From Haplomitrium mnioides (taxonomy: Eukaryota > Marchantiophyta > Haplomitriopsida > Calobryales), in the NCBI GenBank assembly GCA_049999725.1, contig JBNGIS010033894.1:217933-259504 (forward strand): a stretch of DNA of 41,572 nucleotides. Reading direction: 5' to 3'. Positions within the stretch are counted from its first letter, which is position 1, and each line of letters begins with the position of its first letter. A program made the translations under genes and the position numbers. Below the pieces are notes generated by a model, which did no database searches, had not been told where the DNA came from, and saw only the letters and a list, made by a program, of their open reading frames with translations. Shown in pieces: positions 1 through 10,843 of this stretch.

Positions 1-1589
1 ACTCACGGACCCTTCACGGACCACGGACTCCCCTCGGAACATCCTATGTATTTTCATTCTTCTCTTTCTTTGCTAAGTTTTTGAGTTTCATCGATTTTCC
101 TCCTTTGTCGACAGATCTCAATCACGACAGGTTTGTTCGGTCTTTTCCTTTGTTCAATTTTTACTAGTGGACTAACATTCCCCGTTGCTTTTCAATTTTC
201 TTCCCCTAGAGCAGCGATCTCCTTCTGTCGAGTCTCGGCAGGGACAGTACTTCATAAGGATCATTCGACGATCCTTCCTTGCTTAATTCTTGCTGTTATA
301 TTTTCCATTCTTTTTCGTTTAGTTTCGATCTTCCATGATTTAGCCCTATTGTTTGATTGCTCATTTGCCCATCAGCGCGAAGAGTTTTCATTCGATTGCT
401 CGACCTTTACCTGTTCTCCTCCTTCAGCGCGATGCCTACCCGCATCCGATTCTTTAGCACAACGCATCTTCTTTCAATTGCTTCACCAGTGCGTAGAGCT
501 CCTCTGTTCTGCTCAATTCTCCAGCACAATGACAAGTTTTCCCCCTGCGTTAGATTGTTCCAGCGCAACGAGCCTTCACCTATCCGATTGCTCCTCCTGC
601 CGCGGCATTTCGATTGCTTCTTGTTGTTTGATTGCCCATCAACATGAAGAACTTCCTCCTGAATTCAAAATTTTCCTTCAGCACTTCGTTCTCTTCATTT
701 GATTCTTAGCCACGCGACGTGCTCTTTTCGATCCCATCACCAGCTTTCGACAAATTCCCTCGTTTTTGTTCGATCAATAGCTCAACCGTGACATGCTCTC
801 ATTCGTGTTCTCGGTAAGGAACAGATTCTCATCCTCCTCAAATTTCATATTTTTCCGTGTGAATGCAAATGACTTCAAGACGACCAACTTCATCAGGGAC
901 AAACCATTGAAAAATGCTATTTGCTTCTCAGACCATCCCGATGTTATGAAGTCAGATCCCGATAGTACTTGAGATCGATGTCGAAGAATAGGCACCCCTT
1001 TAATTAATCCCGCAGCTGAATCCTCAAACGTAATTCTTCCATTGTTGTCTATATCCATCATGTTGAGCATCTCCTTCATGATTGATCAGCTCGCAGATCG
1101 ATCACCCCGCAACACTAGTCCTCGCAGATCGATTCTTCACACCGCCATCCTCATGCTCAACCAGGAACTATCCTTTTATCCCATAAGTATCTTTCTAAAG
1201 ATATACACATGTATAAAAGTAACCCTCTCTCTTCTTCTTTCGAGAGGCATCCCCCCTAATGGGTCTAAGGCCACCACATCTTTCTTCTCTGCCCCTAGAC
1301 GGACCTAGTTTAGGGCACAAAGGGCAACTTGTCCATCGAAAACAAAAGTAGAATAGATAGATAGAAACGTAGATAGGGGCTGGCTGGCCCTCGACAATTA
1401 GATTAGTTTTTATTTTTATTTTTTTTCCTCAAAATAATTCTCACCTTATAGCACAGCCTCTTTGCCCTTTCTTTTCCATATTCACATCTTTTCCCAAAAA
1501 CTCAAGAAATAACACTTTTCTTTATTTTTGCTGCGCCAAAAAGAGCATCTTCCACGTCAATTCTGATTCTTTTGCAGGGACTATGCTCT
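1..1589. other. Unassigned flank, no intact gene
   Basis: The first ~60 bases carry phrases such as CACGGACTCCCCTCGGAAC that resemble the GC-richer DNA at 37264-39300, so both window edges may belong to one repeat family. Positions 130-720 are pyrimidine-rich, with loosely repeated CGATTGCTC and CAGCGCRA words. A TATA-like TATAAAAG lies near 1211. Homology to the methyltransferase element begins at about 1590-1600. Apart from the EF-hand scrap listed separately I recognise nothing coding here. Confidence 0.5.
993..1079 (-). pseudogene. EF-hand scrap resembling plant CDPK EF-hand 1
   Basis: On the minus strand about 29 codons read like the start of the calmodulin-like domain of plant calcium-dependent protein kinases: the helix MKEMLNMMDIDNNG, a calcium loop D-I-D-N-N-G-R-I-T-F-E-D and the helix AAGLIKG. 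Loop positions 1, 3, 5, 6 and 8 are canonical. Position 12 is Asp rather than the usual Glu. Upstream the frame hits a stop two codons before the Met. Downstream the reading frame (to 774) loses resemblance to the family. No kinase domain or second EF-hand is present. I read it as a captured or relic gene fragment; a chance match of this length seems unlikely but cannot be excluded. Confidence 0.4.
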
Positions 1590-4454
1590 CACACCACCCC
1601 CCTCTGAATCTATAGCAAGGTCATCTTCTGCTGCCTCTTCGTCTTCATCACCAAGCAACTCGAGGTAAGAATCAGAACCGGAGCCAGTTCGGGCTCCAAC
1701 ATCAAGAGCAAAAAGGCAATCCAATAAGAGGTTGCAAACTTTCTAGGAAAAAGAGCAAGTGGACTCTCATACAGTGTTTGAGGAAGACAAAAACAAAATA
1801 AAAGAGTTTGCAATCTAGCGATGCAGAGTTCGTGAAGAAACAATCACCATTAGGCTAGAGAATTTGAATATGTCAAAACTTGAATGGACAACTAGAGACC
1901 TTTCCAGATTAAAAGGTTGAATGAAGATTTTGTTGAGCTTCTGGCGCAAAGAGTGCTCACAAACAAGTATGTGCACAGTTTTTTCATTGTTGTTGTTGAC
2001 CCAAAGTGTGGGTTAAAAGACAAGTCAGAGTCTGATATTAGGAACCTTGACAAGTATCGCTACGAGATTGCATGAGGCAATCACAGTGTTTCAACAATGT
2101 AGCTATTGATCACAAAATATGGAGCAAGCAAACTGACATTATCGCTCTGCAATTGTTATGTGTATGTGGGTCTTACACCAATAGAGGCCCTTATTTTTGC
2201 AATTGATGACAACTACAACCAGAGGTATAGGCTGGAAATGACCTCTATTCAAAAGGTCGAATATTGGCATCAAAGATTTGTGGAGAGTGAGATGGTGTTA
2301 TCCCAAAAATTGAAAAGAGAATTGGTGCTAGAAACCTTGGAGGACAAGCCCATGTCAATACTTGAGAAGACAATCACTTCTTATGACAACTGGTTCCAAT
2401 TGACATTCAGAAGTGGTGAGCTCTGGGATCTACAACAAAGCATGTTTTTGATGTGGGAGAAGAATACCATTAAGGGTCAGAAGCCAAAAGCCAAGGGATC
2501 TCTAAAAATGGAGGACATGAAGTGGACACCTTGGAGGTTCCTTCAAGGTCTTCTTGACAAAGTTAAAATTTCAATTTTGAAGCGGGTGGAAGTCGAGCTT
2601 TCAATGGACGCAATATCTTGGGAGGCAAAGAGACATAAAATTTTGGCAGTTATGGTAAAAAGTTTTTGTTCAAAGGTTTACTGCAGTAGTTGGGAGGAAG
2701 CAAGAGAGAAGTACCCTCTCCACAATGAGGAGTCCAAGATGGATGCTTTCTATTCAAGCTTCAAGAAACTTTTGGTAAGTTCTTCTTTTCACAGTACATT
2801 CATTTCTTTGGAGTTGTAGTGAATTTACTTTAAGTTGTCTTTGGTTTTGATAAAATAAGTTTTGAGTCTTTTCATACAAGGATTGTGAAGTCCATACATG
2901 TATGGACTTCTTAGTTTCTTCACGGCTTTACTTCACAGTCGAAGCAGGCTTGGGCTATCAATTCCAAACGCCCTAGGATTGTGAAGTCCTTGCACGCATG
3001 GACAAGCAAGGACTTTGAAGTCCAAGCTTTCCTCGACATCAAAGTCCTAGCGTGTCTGAAATTTGAAGTCCTTAGGTGCCTTGACTTCATTGTCCATGCG
3101 AGCATAGAATTCAATGTCCCTCTCTAGTCTTTTAATTTCTTTTTGTCTCCTCATATTGTTTTCTGGTTTTGATGTGTGCAGGGGGACAAAACCTTGAAAT
3201 GTCAGTTGGCGAAAAAATTGACAGTAGTTGCTAAGGGCCCAAAAAGATCAGGGGTCAAAGAAACCCCAAAAGATCAAGACTAGGCTACCACACTCGTTTC
3301 CTATCCTCCATGTTTTCTTCTTCATTGTTGAAAAGCTAGAGAGTCAAAATCAAGGCAGCAAAGTGGTGTTGCATCTCTTCCAACTGAAGGAGTTGTGAGA
3401 GATGAGGACAAAGACTTATTGTCATATGTCGATGGTCTCAATGTGGAATTTTGCCAAGTCCATGGGAACACCAACGCTCGATTGTTGAAGGGCTTTGTGA
3501 AACCTAGATGTTTCACTTTGGCGATTGTGGATATTCTTTACGGTTGCAACCTTAAGGAATCTAAGCATAACGATTCTGAACCATTTTCCAAAGATGACAT
3601 TTTTGACAAGGTTTCATCTTTTGTAGCAATCACAACGTTGGATTTTTGGTCTTTTGTAATTATACATTCATCACAACAATTTGGCATCGTCGAGGATGCC
3701 CTTTTGGGAGTTTGCTCTGCAATCAACCACGACATCTGGTAAGTTCTTCTTTGATTTTTTAGTTTTTAATTTCTCTTTTTTACTTTTCTTGCACTTTGTT
3801 TACAATACTTGATTTGTTTGTTTTTCTTTTTACAGGGACAAAAGCAACATTCATCATTTTAGTGGTTCTAGAATCACAAACGCCCACGAGTATTGGACTA
3901 TAGGCTATCGGATGAAAGAAGAAAAGAAGAGCATGAGGCTTTTTAATTTCCAGCATGTTCTTGTGACTGGTATACCTCGGCAAATAATGCATAGTGTTTT
4001 TAGTTTTCCTGCGGTTTCGATGAAACTTAAACATCTAGGAGATGATGATCTTGTCAATTTTTATCAAAAGCCATAGGCTCTTTACAATTTTTTCATTGAT
4101 CATTTGTCAACATAGTAGGATTGGATCTTAGACCTTTGCTTTGGGTTTGGCACATGCATTGTCTGTGCTTTAAAGCTAATGCAAAACTGCATCATGGTGG
4201 AATATGATAGGCATCAGTCTATCTACATTACTAAGAGAGTTTTGACGATGGTTTCCTTGCCATCTGATGTAACAGAGTCACAGATAGTCTATGCATACCA
4301 CAAGGAACGTGTTTCTTCTAGTACTGCACGTGGTACTAGTGATTTTGTTGCCATATCCAGGACTGGAAAGTCTCGACAGGACTCTCTAGCAGCTGCAGAT
4401 GCTCAGCCATTGGATTTAGATGAGACAATTCCTCCTCAAGAGGATAGGCCCTAA
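1590..4454 (+). pseudogene. ParB-like/amino-methyltransferase protein, copy A (exon 2 part, exons 3-4)
   Basis: Exons are about 1590-2774, 3182-3738 and 3836-4454, joined by introns 2775-3181 and 3739-3835 with GT..AG borders. Exon 2 holds a ParB/sulfiredoxin-like segment with G-N-H-S at 2076-2087 and a following V-Y-V-G-L-T-P-I-E-A strand. Exons 3-4 hold a beta-class amino-methyltransferase: motif IV as D-I-L-Y-G at 3530-3544 (family DPPY), then a W-D-K-S-N..N-A-H-E-Y-W segment across the splice, a K-P pair before 4074 (motif X), and motif I L-D-L-C-F-G-F-G-T at 4128-4154 followed by V-V/M-E-Y-D. This order (IV, X, I) is the beta-class order. In-frame stops (for example TGA 2073-2075, TAG 4074-4076) and loss of exon 1 make it a pseudogene. 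Domain assignment comes from motif reading, not a profile search. Confidence 0.75.
2775..3181 (+). repeat. Intron 2 of copy A with degenerate palindrome array
   Basis: The intron starts GTAAGT and ends GCAG before GGGGACAAAA. Between about 2880 and 3115 it holds decayed palindromes such as GTCCATACATGTATGGAC and GTCCATGCGAGCATAG. Other copies carry the same kind of array in the same intron. Confidence 0.7.
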
Positions 4455-4481
4455 GCATCTGTTTGAACAAATTGTTTTATT

Positions 4482-4487
4482 AATAAA
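4482..4487 (+). promoter_or_regulatory. Possible polyadenylation signal AATAAA after copy A
   Basis: AATAAA lies about 30 bases after the stop codon at 4452-4454. The equivalent site in copy D reads AGTAAA. This is a position-based guess. Confidence 0.35.
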
Positions 4488-4614
4488 GTATTTTTTTTTG
4501 CAAATTTTTATTTGCTAAAGTCTCAACTTGTTGCACTCCTAATCCATTTAAAAACTTTTCATTATGATTAAATTTTGTGCGCTTAAGAATGGTTTGGAGT
4601 CAATTGCTAGTATA

Positions 4615-5075
4615 AGAATTGTTTGGAGTCCTTGTGCACAACGCTTGGAGTCCATACGCACATGAGCTTTAGCAACCTCTAGCCACCTAGGCTTTAGGGT
4701 TCTTTTTTAGAGTCTATGCGCACATAGTCTCTATATTTCTCATTTGAAGTCTATACGCATAAGCTTCAATGTTCTTGTCTAGAGTCCTTGCACGCATAAG
4801 CTTTAGGGTTCTTGTTCAATGTCTATGCGTGCATAGGCTTTAGGGTTCTTGTTTAGAGTCTAGGCGCGCTTAGGTTTTAGGGTTCTTGTTCAGAGTCTAC
4901 GTGTGCCTAGCTTTATTGTTCCCGTTCAGAGTCTATGGACGCATAGGCCTTAGTCTCGTTTGGAGTCTATGCATGCATAAGCTTTAGGGTTCTAGTTTGG
5001 AGTCTTTGCTTGCTTAGGATTTAACAGCTACAACGCTCATAGTATGGTTCAAAGTCCCTACGCGAGTAGATATCC
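4615..5075 (+). repeat. 3' flank palindrome array, copy A
   Basis: About eleven decayed units of the GTCTATGCGCGCATAG type are separated by a recurring spacer close to TTTAGGGTTCTTGTTYAGA, giving a longer period than the intron arrays. Copy D has the same spacer family, in inverse orientation, at 32525-33010. Confidence 0.75.
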
Positions 5076-5370
5076 ACGTTTGCATATAATTTGTTTCAAA
5101 AAAAGATATATGTTATTATTATTATTTTTGATGAACTTAGTGTATTCACAATAGTGTGAGGTTTTAATAAAATATTTCAATAACTAAAATGCTTTTTATT
5201 GTAGGTGTTTATTATAAAAAAAATTTAAAATATAATATCAATGTAAAATACACAATTTGTATTCCTAAAAAACAATTTTCTTTGCAAAAAAAAGATCACA
5301 AATATAAAATTGATGTTTTTCAATACCAAATCACAAAAAATAATATTTGCGACTACCAAGTGAAACAAGA

Positions 5371-5407
5371 ACTCAGTAGCAGTTTCTGGTTCAAAGTAGC
5401 GATTGTT
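5371..5407 (+). repeat. Terminal repeat, methyltransferase-side end (copy A)
   Basis: The sequence AGCAGTTTCTGGTTCAAAG and its surroundings recur at 12226-12261 in the same orientation and at 20540-20576 and 32192-32230 in the opposite orientation. Each lies at the outer edge of an element copy. Confidence 0.75.
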
Positions 5408-5719
5408 AGTAATACAAATGCGCATCATGTTTATCAGTTCTTCCTTTAGTAAGAAGAACATCAACTTTATTTTTTATGCTTGACTTCTACTCTATAGTTC
5501 TTTGGCAATGCAACTAAATGACAAAAGGGTAGGAGACCAAGGTTGGGGCTTGGTCTTAGTCATTTGTTGCTTCTTCAGCCCAAGATCTCTTTCTTCCTTT
5601 TGCAACTGCTGTCAACTTCTTTGCAAGCTTTCATTTAAATGTTTTATCACCTTGGAAAAAAACAAGGGAGAATTCATTATGAAAAAACTTTGAAACTAAT
5701 AAAAAAGGCACCAAGAATA

Positions 5720-6045
5720 AAGAGTCTATGTGCAAATGGAATTAAGAGTCCACGCCTAAATGGACTTCAGAATCCGTGGGAGATAGGACCTTGTAGTCAC
5801 AATGCAAAGGAGTGACTAGTCTCTACGAGCATATGCCAAAGAGTCCATGCTCACATGAACTCTAGGGTCAATGAGCGCAAGGAATCTAGAGTCTTTGGGA
5901 CTCTCCATGCACTCATACACTCTTTGATCTAGGTGCTTTAGGTCTCTATAGTTCATATATGCATGGATTTGGCTGAGTTCTTCCTATTTTCAAGTTGCAA
6001 AGTCCATATGAGCATGGACTCCTCAAAGTCCATGCACGCATAAAC
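5720..6045 (-). repeat. Intron 2 palindrome array, copy B
   Basis: Decayed units of the AGTCCATGCTCACATGAACT type lie in the intron between exon 3 (ending about 5650) and exon 2 (donor at 6143). The position matches the intron 2 arrays of copies A, C and D. Confidence 0.65.
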
Positions 6046-7714
6046 TGGAACTCTACAAAATAGTCAGCTCAAAAATAGTTCAAACATACTTTTTCAAAAA
6101 AAAATTGGCCTACAATTATAACAAATGAAAAAAGAATACTTACCAACAATTTTTCAAAACTTGAGTAGAAGGATCACATCTTGGACTCTTTGGTATAGAT
6201 GGGATATTCTATCCTCATCTCCTCTTACCAACCGCAACAAACCTTGGAGCAAAAAGATTTAACTATAATTGCCAAAACCTTATGTATGTCTAACTCCTAT
6301 GACATCTCTTCAATTGACAGCTCTCTTGCTTCCACTCTTTTCAAAACAGAACTTTTTATTTCATTGAGAAGACCTTGAAGGGACTACTAAGGTGTCTACT
6401 TCATGTCTTCCATTTTAAGTGAACCTTTGACCTTCAAATTCTGGCCTTTCACTAGGTTCTTCTCCCATATTGAGAATACGCTCTATTGCAACTCCCATAG
6501 CTCTCAACTTCTAAATTCCAACTAAAACCAATTGTTCTTAGAAATTGTCATCTTCTCAAGAATTGAATTTGGTTTAATCTTAAATATCTCCAAAGCTAAT
6601 TCTCTTTTTAATTTTTGGGATGAAAACATCCCGCTCTCAATGAATATTTGATGTCAATATTCAACCTTTTGAATATAAGTCATTTCTAACATGTATCTTT
6701 GGTCGTAGTTATCATCAATTGCAAAAATTTGGGCCTCAATTGGTGAAAGCCCGAGGTAAGTATAATAATTGTAGAGTAAGAGCATTTGATTCTTCACTCT
6801 ATACTTGGCAATCAAAAGTTGCTTTGCTGCAAGACTATAATTGCCTCCAACAAATTCGTACTTGTATTTGTCAGGGTTCTTGATATTGAATTATGAATTA
6901 TCCTTTAACCCACACTTTATGTCTACAACCACAATAAAAAATGATTGAGCATATTTATTTGTGAGCATTCTTTATGCAAGAAGCTTCACAAATTCTTCAT
7001 TGAGTCGCATTATTTGGAATGGCCTCAAATTATCCATTCCATGTTTTGGCAAATTCATATTCTCCAACCAAATTGTTTTTTCCTTCTCATGAACTCTGCA
7101 CCACTTGATTGCAAACTTGCGGATCTTATTTTTGTCTTCATGTGAAACTATCTAAGGTACCACTTGCTCTATCTCTTAAAATGTTTGAAGCTCTTTGTGA
7201 ACTTGTCTCTTTTCTTTTGACGTTGGTGGATGCACTAGCTCTAACTCAACCTCCTCCTTAGAGCTACAGGAGGAGGATGATGATGGGGCTGCCATGGAAG
7301 ATCTTGGCGAAGACATTGAGTGGACAAGCTCCTCTTGGTCTGGCGGTGGCAGCACCAGCCAGACTTCTTCTTTTGCAAAGTCGACTTTTTTTTTTTTTGA
7401 GCTTCTACATGCTCCACTTCTTTCTTCTATTTTGCACAAGATGGTATACTTATCGCTGCTATAGAAAATATTGCTATGCTAGGGTGTGGCACACACTGTG
7501 CCAAGCTCAAACCTAGCTTCACCTTCAAAATCTTCATTGAAAATGTGAACTTCACAAAATCTCTTTCTACCAATTTTATGTCCAAGTAGTTGTTGACAAA
7601 GTCTACCAAAAACTTCAAAAATTGAAAAGAAGACAATAAATTAGGATCAAAGAGCGCTACTAGAAAATATAAGCAAGATTCTGCTAAGGCTATTTCTCCA
7701 TAATCCAAGTAGTC

Positions 7715-8190
7715 CATGGCAAAGGAGTCCATGTTTGCATGGATTGTCTAGTCACCAAGTAAAGACACTAAAGTCTTTGCTTGCATAGACTCTAGAGTCC
7801 AAGTGTGCAAGAACCATTGAGTCCATGCGTGCATTGACTTTCAGGTCCGTGCGTGTATGGAGTTCAACAGCTTGGACTCCAGAGTCAATGCATGCATAGA
7901 CTATTTGGTCTCTACTTGCAAGAACTCAATGAATCATGCGCAATTGGAATAAAGAGTCTATATGTGCATGAACCCTTGAGTCCATGAATGCATGAACTCT
8001 ACAGTTCATGCGTGCAAGGAGTTTGGACTCCGTGTGCGCATTGAGTCAAGAGTACCGCACGTGGAGTTTGGAATTCATACGCGCATAAACTTCTAGGTCC
8101 AAGCGAGCATGGAATTAGGAGTCCCTGCGTGGAGGTACTCCTTACTCAATACGCGTATGGACCTATGAGTATATGTAGGCATAGACTACA
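7715..8190 (-). repeat. Intron 1 palindrome array, copy B
   Basis: About fifteen or more degenerate units (for example TCCATGCGTGCATTGAC, GTCAATGCATGCATAGAC) fill the intron between exon 1 (donor at 8242) and exon 2. Many CpG dinucleotides of the purer copies appear here as TpG or CpA. Confidence 0.7.
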
Positions 8191-8601
8191 GACACCATTT
8201 TAGACTAGTTTCTTAGTAAAAAAGTGAGTTATGAGTTGATACCTTTCCAACCTTGTATGCCTCTTGTAAGTTGGTGGTGAATGGGTATCGGGGCTTCATT
8301 TCATAGAAGCTAAATGATTTTGAGGAGGCCTTGTAAAGACCAATCTTATCCATGGACTACACAAGAAGCCCAATATGGGCTTTGTGCTTCTTACGAATTA
8401 TTGTAATTTGGACCAAAAGGACCATGTTAAATTTCTTGCCTATATCTTAAAAAAGTAAATGTGATGATCAATGTTATTTATCATTCTACAACAAATTAGC
8501 AATTTGTTGGCTACTTTGATAGGCTGCAGTGCCTTCAGAACATTGGCATACCGATAGGGCTTTGGTTATGCCAACTTTGGAGTAGTGGCCTCATATGTCA
8601 T

Positions 8602-9057
8602 TTTTTTGCTACGAATATCAGTGAAAAAAAGGACTTTGAAAATGAACTCTATAAAAGGACTACAAAAACTAGAAGGCAAAAACAAGCAAAAACACAAGAA
8701 ATTGTAAAAACAACAAAAAAAAATCTGATCCTGTAACTAAACTCACGACAATGGAAAGAAANNNNNNNNNNNNNNNNNNNNNNNNNNNNNNNNNNNNNNN
8801 NNNNNNNNNNNNNNNNNNNNNNNNNNNNNNNNNNNNNNNNNNNNNNNNNNNNNNNNNNNNNAGATTTCAAAAAATGCATTTTCTTGCCAAAAAATGATTT
8901 GCGGAGCTCTTGACATGTAGGTTTGCATGGTGGAAAAAAAGTTAGTATATAAAGCATTGCTCTTTTTCACCACCCTTTGTGTTCAAAACGTTTCTTCATG
9001 TTGCTTTGAATACTCTTTATGCTTGAAGTTATCTTTTGAAATTTACGACATCAAGAT
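8602..9057. promoter_or_regulatory. Shared divergent promoter of copy B/E, with assembly gap
   Basis: The region aligns end to end with 26500-26953. Shared landmarks are TTTCTTTCCAYTG on the methyltransferase side, the block GCGGAGCYCTTGACAYGTAGG, and GTTAGTATATAAA with its TATA box at 8946-8953 driving the rightward gene. The 100-N gap at 8762-8861 replaces only about 30 bases of the other copy, including the TATA box of the leftward gene, so its true size is probably much less than 100. Confidence 0.65.
8762..8861. other. Assembly gap of 100 N
   Basis: Exactly 100 undetermined bases, a nominal gap length. Comparison with the intact promoter copy predicts that only about 30 bases are missing. 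Confidence 0.9.
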
Positions 9058-10843
9058 ATGCTTCACATAATTATTTATATATTTTTCGTGTTTTTGGATG
9101 ATGCAGTCAAATATAATCACCAATTGTTTCTTTATCATGAGCAACAAATGAAAGAAAGAACAAAACTTGCAAACCATCGAAGAAAATGCTATGCCGACAA
9201 TCAAAAATACTTAATGATTGTGCTCAATGGATTAGATCAAAAGAAAACAACAATTGCACATTGGCCTTCACCACAAAAAAACATTAATAAAGATTATTTG
9301 GTGGGTGTGTATGTTGTTGGTGCGTTAATGTTCAATCATTCTCTTTCTTTGAGGGTCTTTTCAATCTACAAAAACTTGAGAAGAGACTCCAATTTGGCAA
9401 TTATAGTGCTAAAAAAATATTATATGACTTTGAAGGGCCGTTACCTTCTACCTTGTATCTTCAGTTAGACAATACGATAAAAGAGAATATGAATTCCATC
9501 TAATTTGGATATCTTTGTCTCCTTATCGCCAAGAATGTTTTCTATAAAATGAAAGTGGGATTTCTCATGGTTGGTTATACTCACAATCAAGTTGAACAAA
9601 TGTTTGACAAAATCTCAAAACGTTTGAAACAAGTCAAGACTTTCACGATAATGAGCCTTAGCAAGGTGCTAAAATTGTCTTATAGTCCTAAACCACAAGT
9701 AACTCTTTTGATGAAGACTTAAGATTTCAAATTGTTTCTACAACAATGTCCCTCTCTGGTTCAAAAGATATATGATATTACCTTTAATCAACAACTCAAG
9801 TTCAAGTTGAGTGATTTGAAGATAAAGATTTGGAGCAAATAGTTTTCAAGAATAAAGTTTGGTTACCTCTAGATGGTATTTGTCAACTCAAATGTCTATA
9901 TGAAGTAGATTGAGAAATTTTAAGGTCAATATTGGTTCTTTTGAAGGAATTTTCTCAAATCAATTGATCTCAAAAGGAAGAAAGAGAAGTTGACAAAGAG
10001 AAAAAATCTTTGCAATAAGAGACACCAATATAAGTGAGAATTGCTACAAGTTCCTTCCATATTCTGATATTAAATGGTGGAATATACTTTTCCTCACCTA
10101 ACAAGATGTTATAACTTACATTCTTGAAAGAAAAATAAAAAGACTCGAAGCAAAATTTACCTTTTTCACCTTCACAATCTGTAAATAGTTGTAATAATTC
10201 TCAAGATGTTCGTCTAACTCCTCAATTTGATGCTCACCAACTAGAGAAAGATGTTATAGTAGAACGAATACTTTCTACTCGTGGAGCAATCTATGATGGA
10301 GGACCTATGCCATAAGAAAGGACTGCTCACATCATATAAGATACTCGTACAAATGTGGAAACCTACATGATGTGAAAGCCAAAATTTTTATTTGTGTTGT
10401 TGCATCACTCGACCGAAAAGGCAATTGTTTTGGATTGTCAAAGTCCTCAAAATTTTGTCATTTGATGAGGAATAACCTTCAAACCCCAAAAATACATGTT
10501 TAATGGTTTTGTTATGATGATAAGGATGCGTTATATGGAAAATAATTTCTAATAAAATAGCAACAACAAAAGAAAAATGCAAATCCAAGTTGCATATTGG
10601 TGCACTTGATATAGCATAAATCACAATTATGTTTTTTGATTTTCTTCTCACACAAAAAACCAATTGAGAAAAACCACTCTAGCTACCATTAAATCAAATA
10701 TATTTGAGTATGAAAGACAAAAAGAAATGAATCCAAAAGTACTTGAAAGAGATTTAATCAACGTTGTCAAGAATGAGGCACATTGTGAGAATCTTGATGA
10801 ATCTTTTGATGTTGAATATGAAGAAGTTGATACAAGTGACTAA
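9058..10843 (+). pseudogene. DUF7869-like transposase-like protein, copy E, N-terminally deleted
   Basis: The frame enters a family exon near 9088 (F-V-F-L-D-D-A-V-K-Y-N) and continues with the segment L-N-G-L-D-Q-K-K-T-T and G-V-Y-V-V-G-A-L. After a frame change it reads L-Y-L-Q-L-D-N near 9446 and a degraded G-Y-T-H-N-Q (family GHTHxxID). Similarity to copy F continues to the stop at 10841-10843, ending in an acidic tail E-E-V-D-T-S-D. The promoter is directly joined to this internal exon, so the ~1.7-kb N-terminal exon region and the intron seen in copy F are missing. Several stops and frameshifts make it nonfunctional. The family name is from memory of the motif set. Confidence 0.65.

Larger units (their letters stand above)
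1590..5407 (+). mobile_element. 5'-truncated copy (A) of the two-gene transposon, methyltransferase half
   Basis: Homology to the other copies begins abruptly inside exon 2 (matching about 28240 in the copy at 26954) and runs through exons 2-4, the 3' palindrome array and the terminal repeat ending near 5407. The promoter, exon 1 and the whole partner gene are missing. Immediately right of its terminus lies the broken exon 3 of the inverted neighbouring copy (5420-5650). The simplest reading is that this copy inserted into that one. No target-site duplication can be checked because the left end is lost. Confidence 0.75.
5420..8601 (-). pseudogene. ParB-like/amino-methyltransferase protein, copy B (exons 1-2, part of 3)
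   Basis: Exon 1 runs from the ATG at 8601 to about 8243 and shows the shared P-K-P-Y-R-Y start. Exon 2 runs about 7621-6144 and exon 3 about 5650-5420, where it is cut. Exon 2 keeps the ParB-like G-G-N-Y-S and L-T-P-I-E-A-Q-I-F-A-I-D-D-N segments and the basic, Ser-rich linker. Donor sites are intact (GTATCA, GTAAGT). The exon 2 acceptor appears mutated from AG to AA. A stop (TAG 8359-8357) occupies the same codon as in copy C. Exon 4 and motif I are absent. This is the most diverged of the four copies and clearly dead. Confidence 0.7.

Noticed and set aside
133-702. 189-codon open frame
   Set aside because: Pyrimidine-rich DNA gives Ser/Cys/Phe/Leu-rich text in several frames; there is no recognisable domain and a second frame is equally open.
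4074-4076. Nuclear stop-codon reassignment (TAG read as Gln)
   Set aside because: Copies also carry frameshifts, TAA and TGA stops and Trp-to-stop changes, which fits ordinary decay with cytosine deamination better.
3182-4454. Bacterial contamination as the source of the methyltransferase
   Set aside because: The gene is split by GT..AG introns conserved between copies, is repeated four times and is surrounded by plant-type repeats.
5189-5464. Open frames on both strands near the copy A terminus
   Set aside because: They fall in the AT-rich subterminal zone that is conserved as DNA, not as protein, with 32230-32510.
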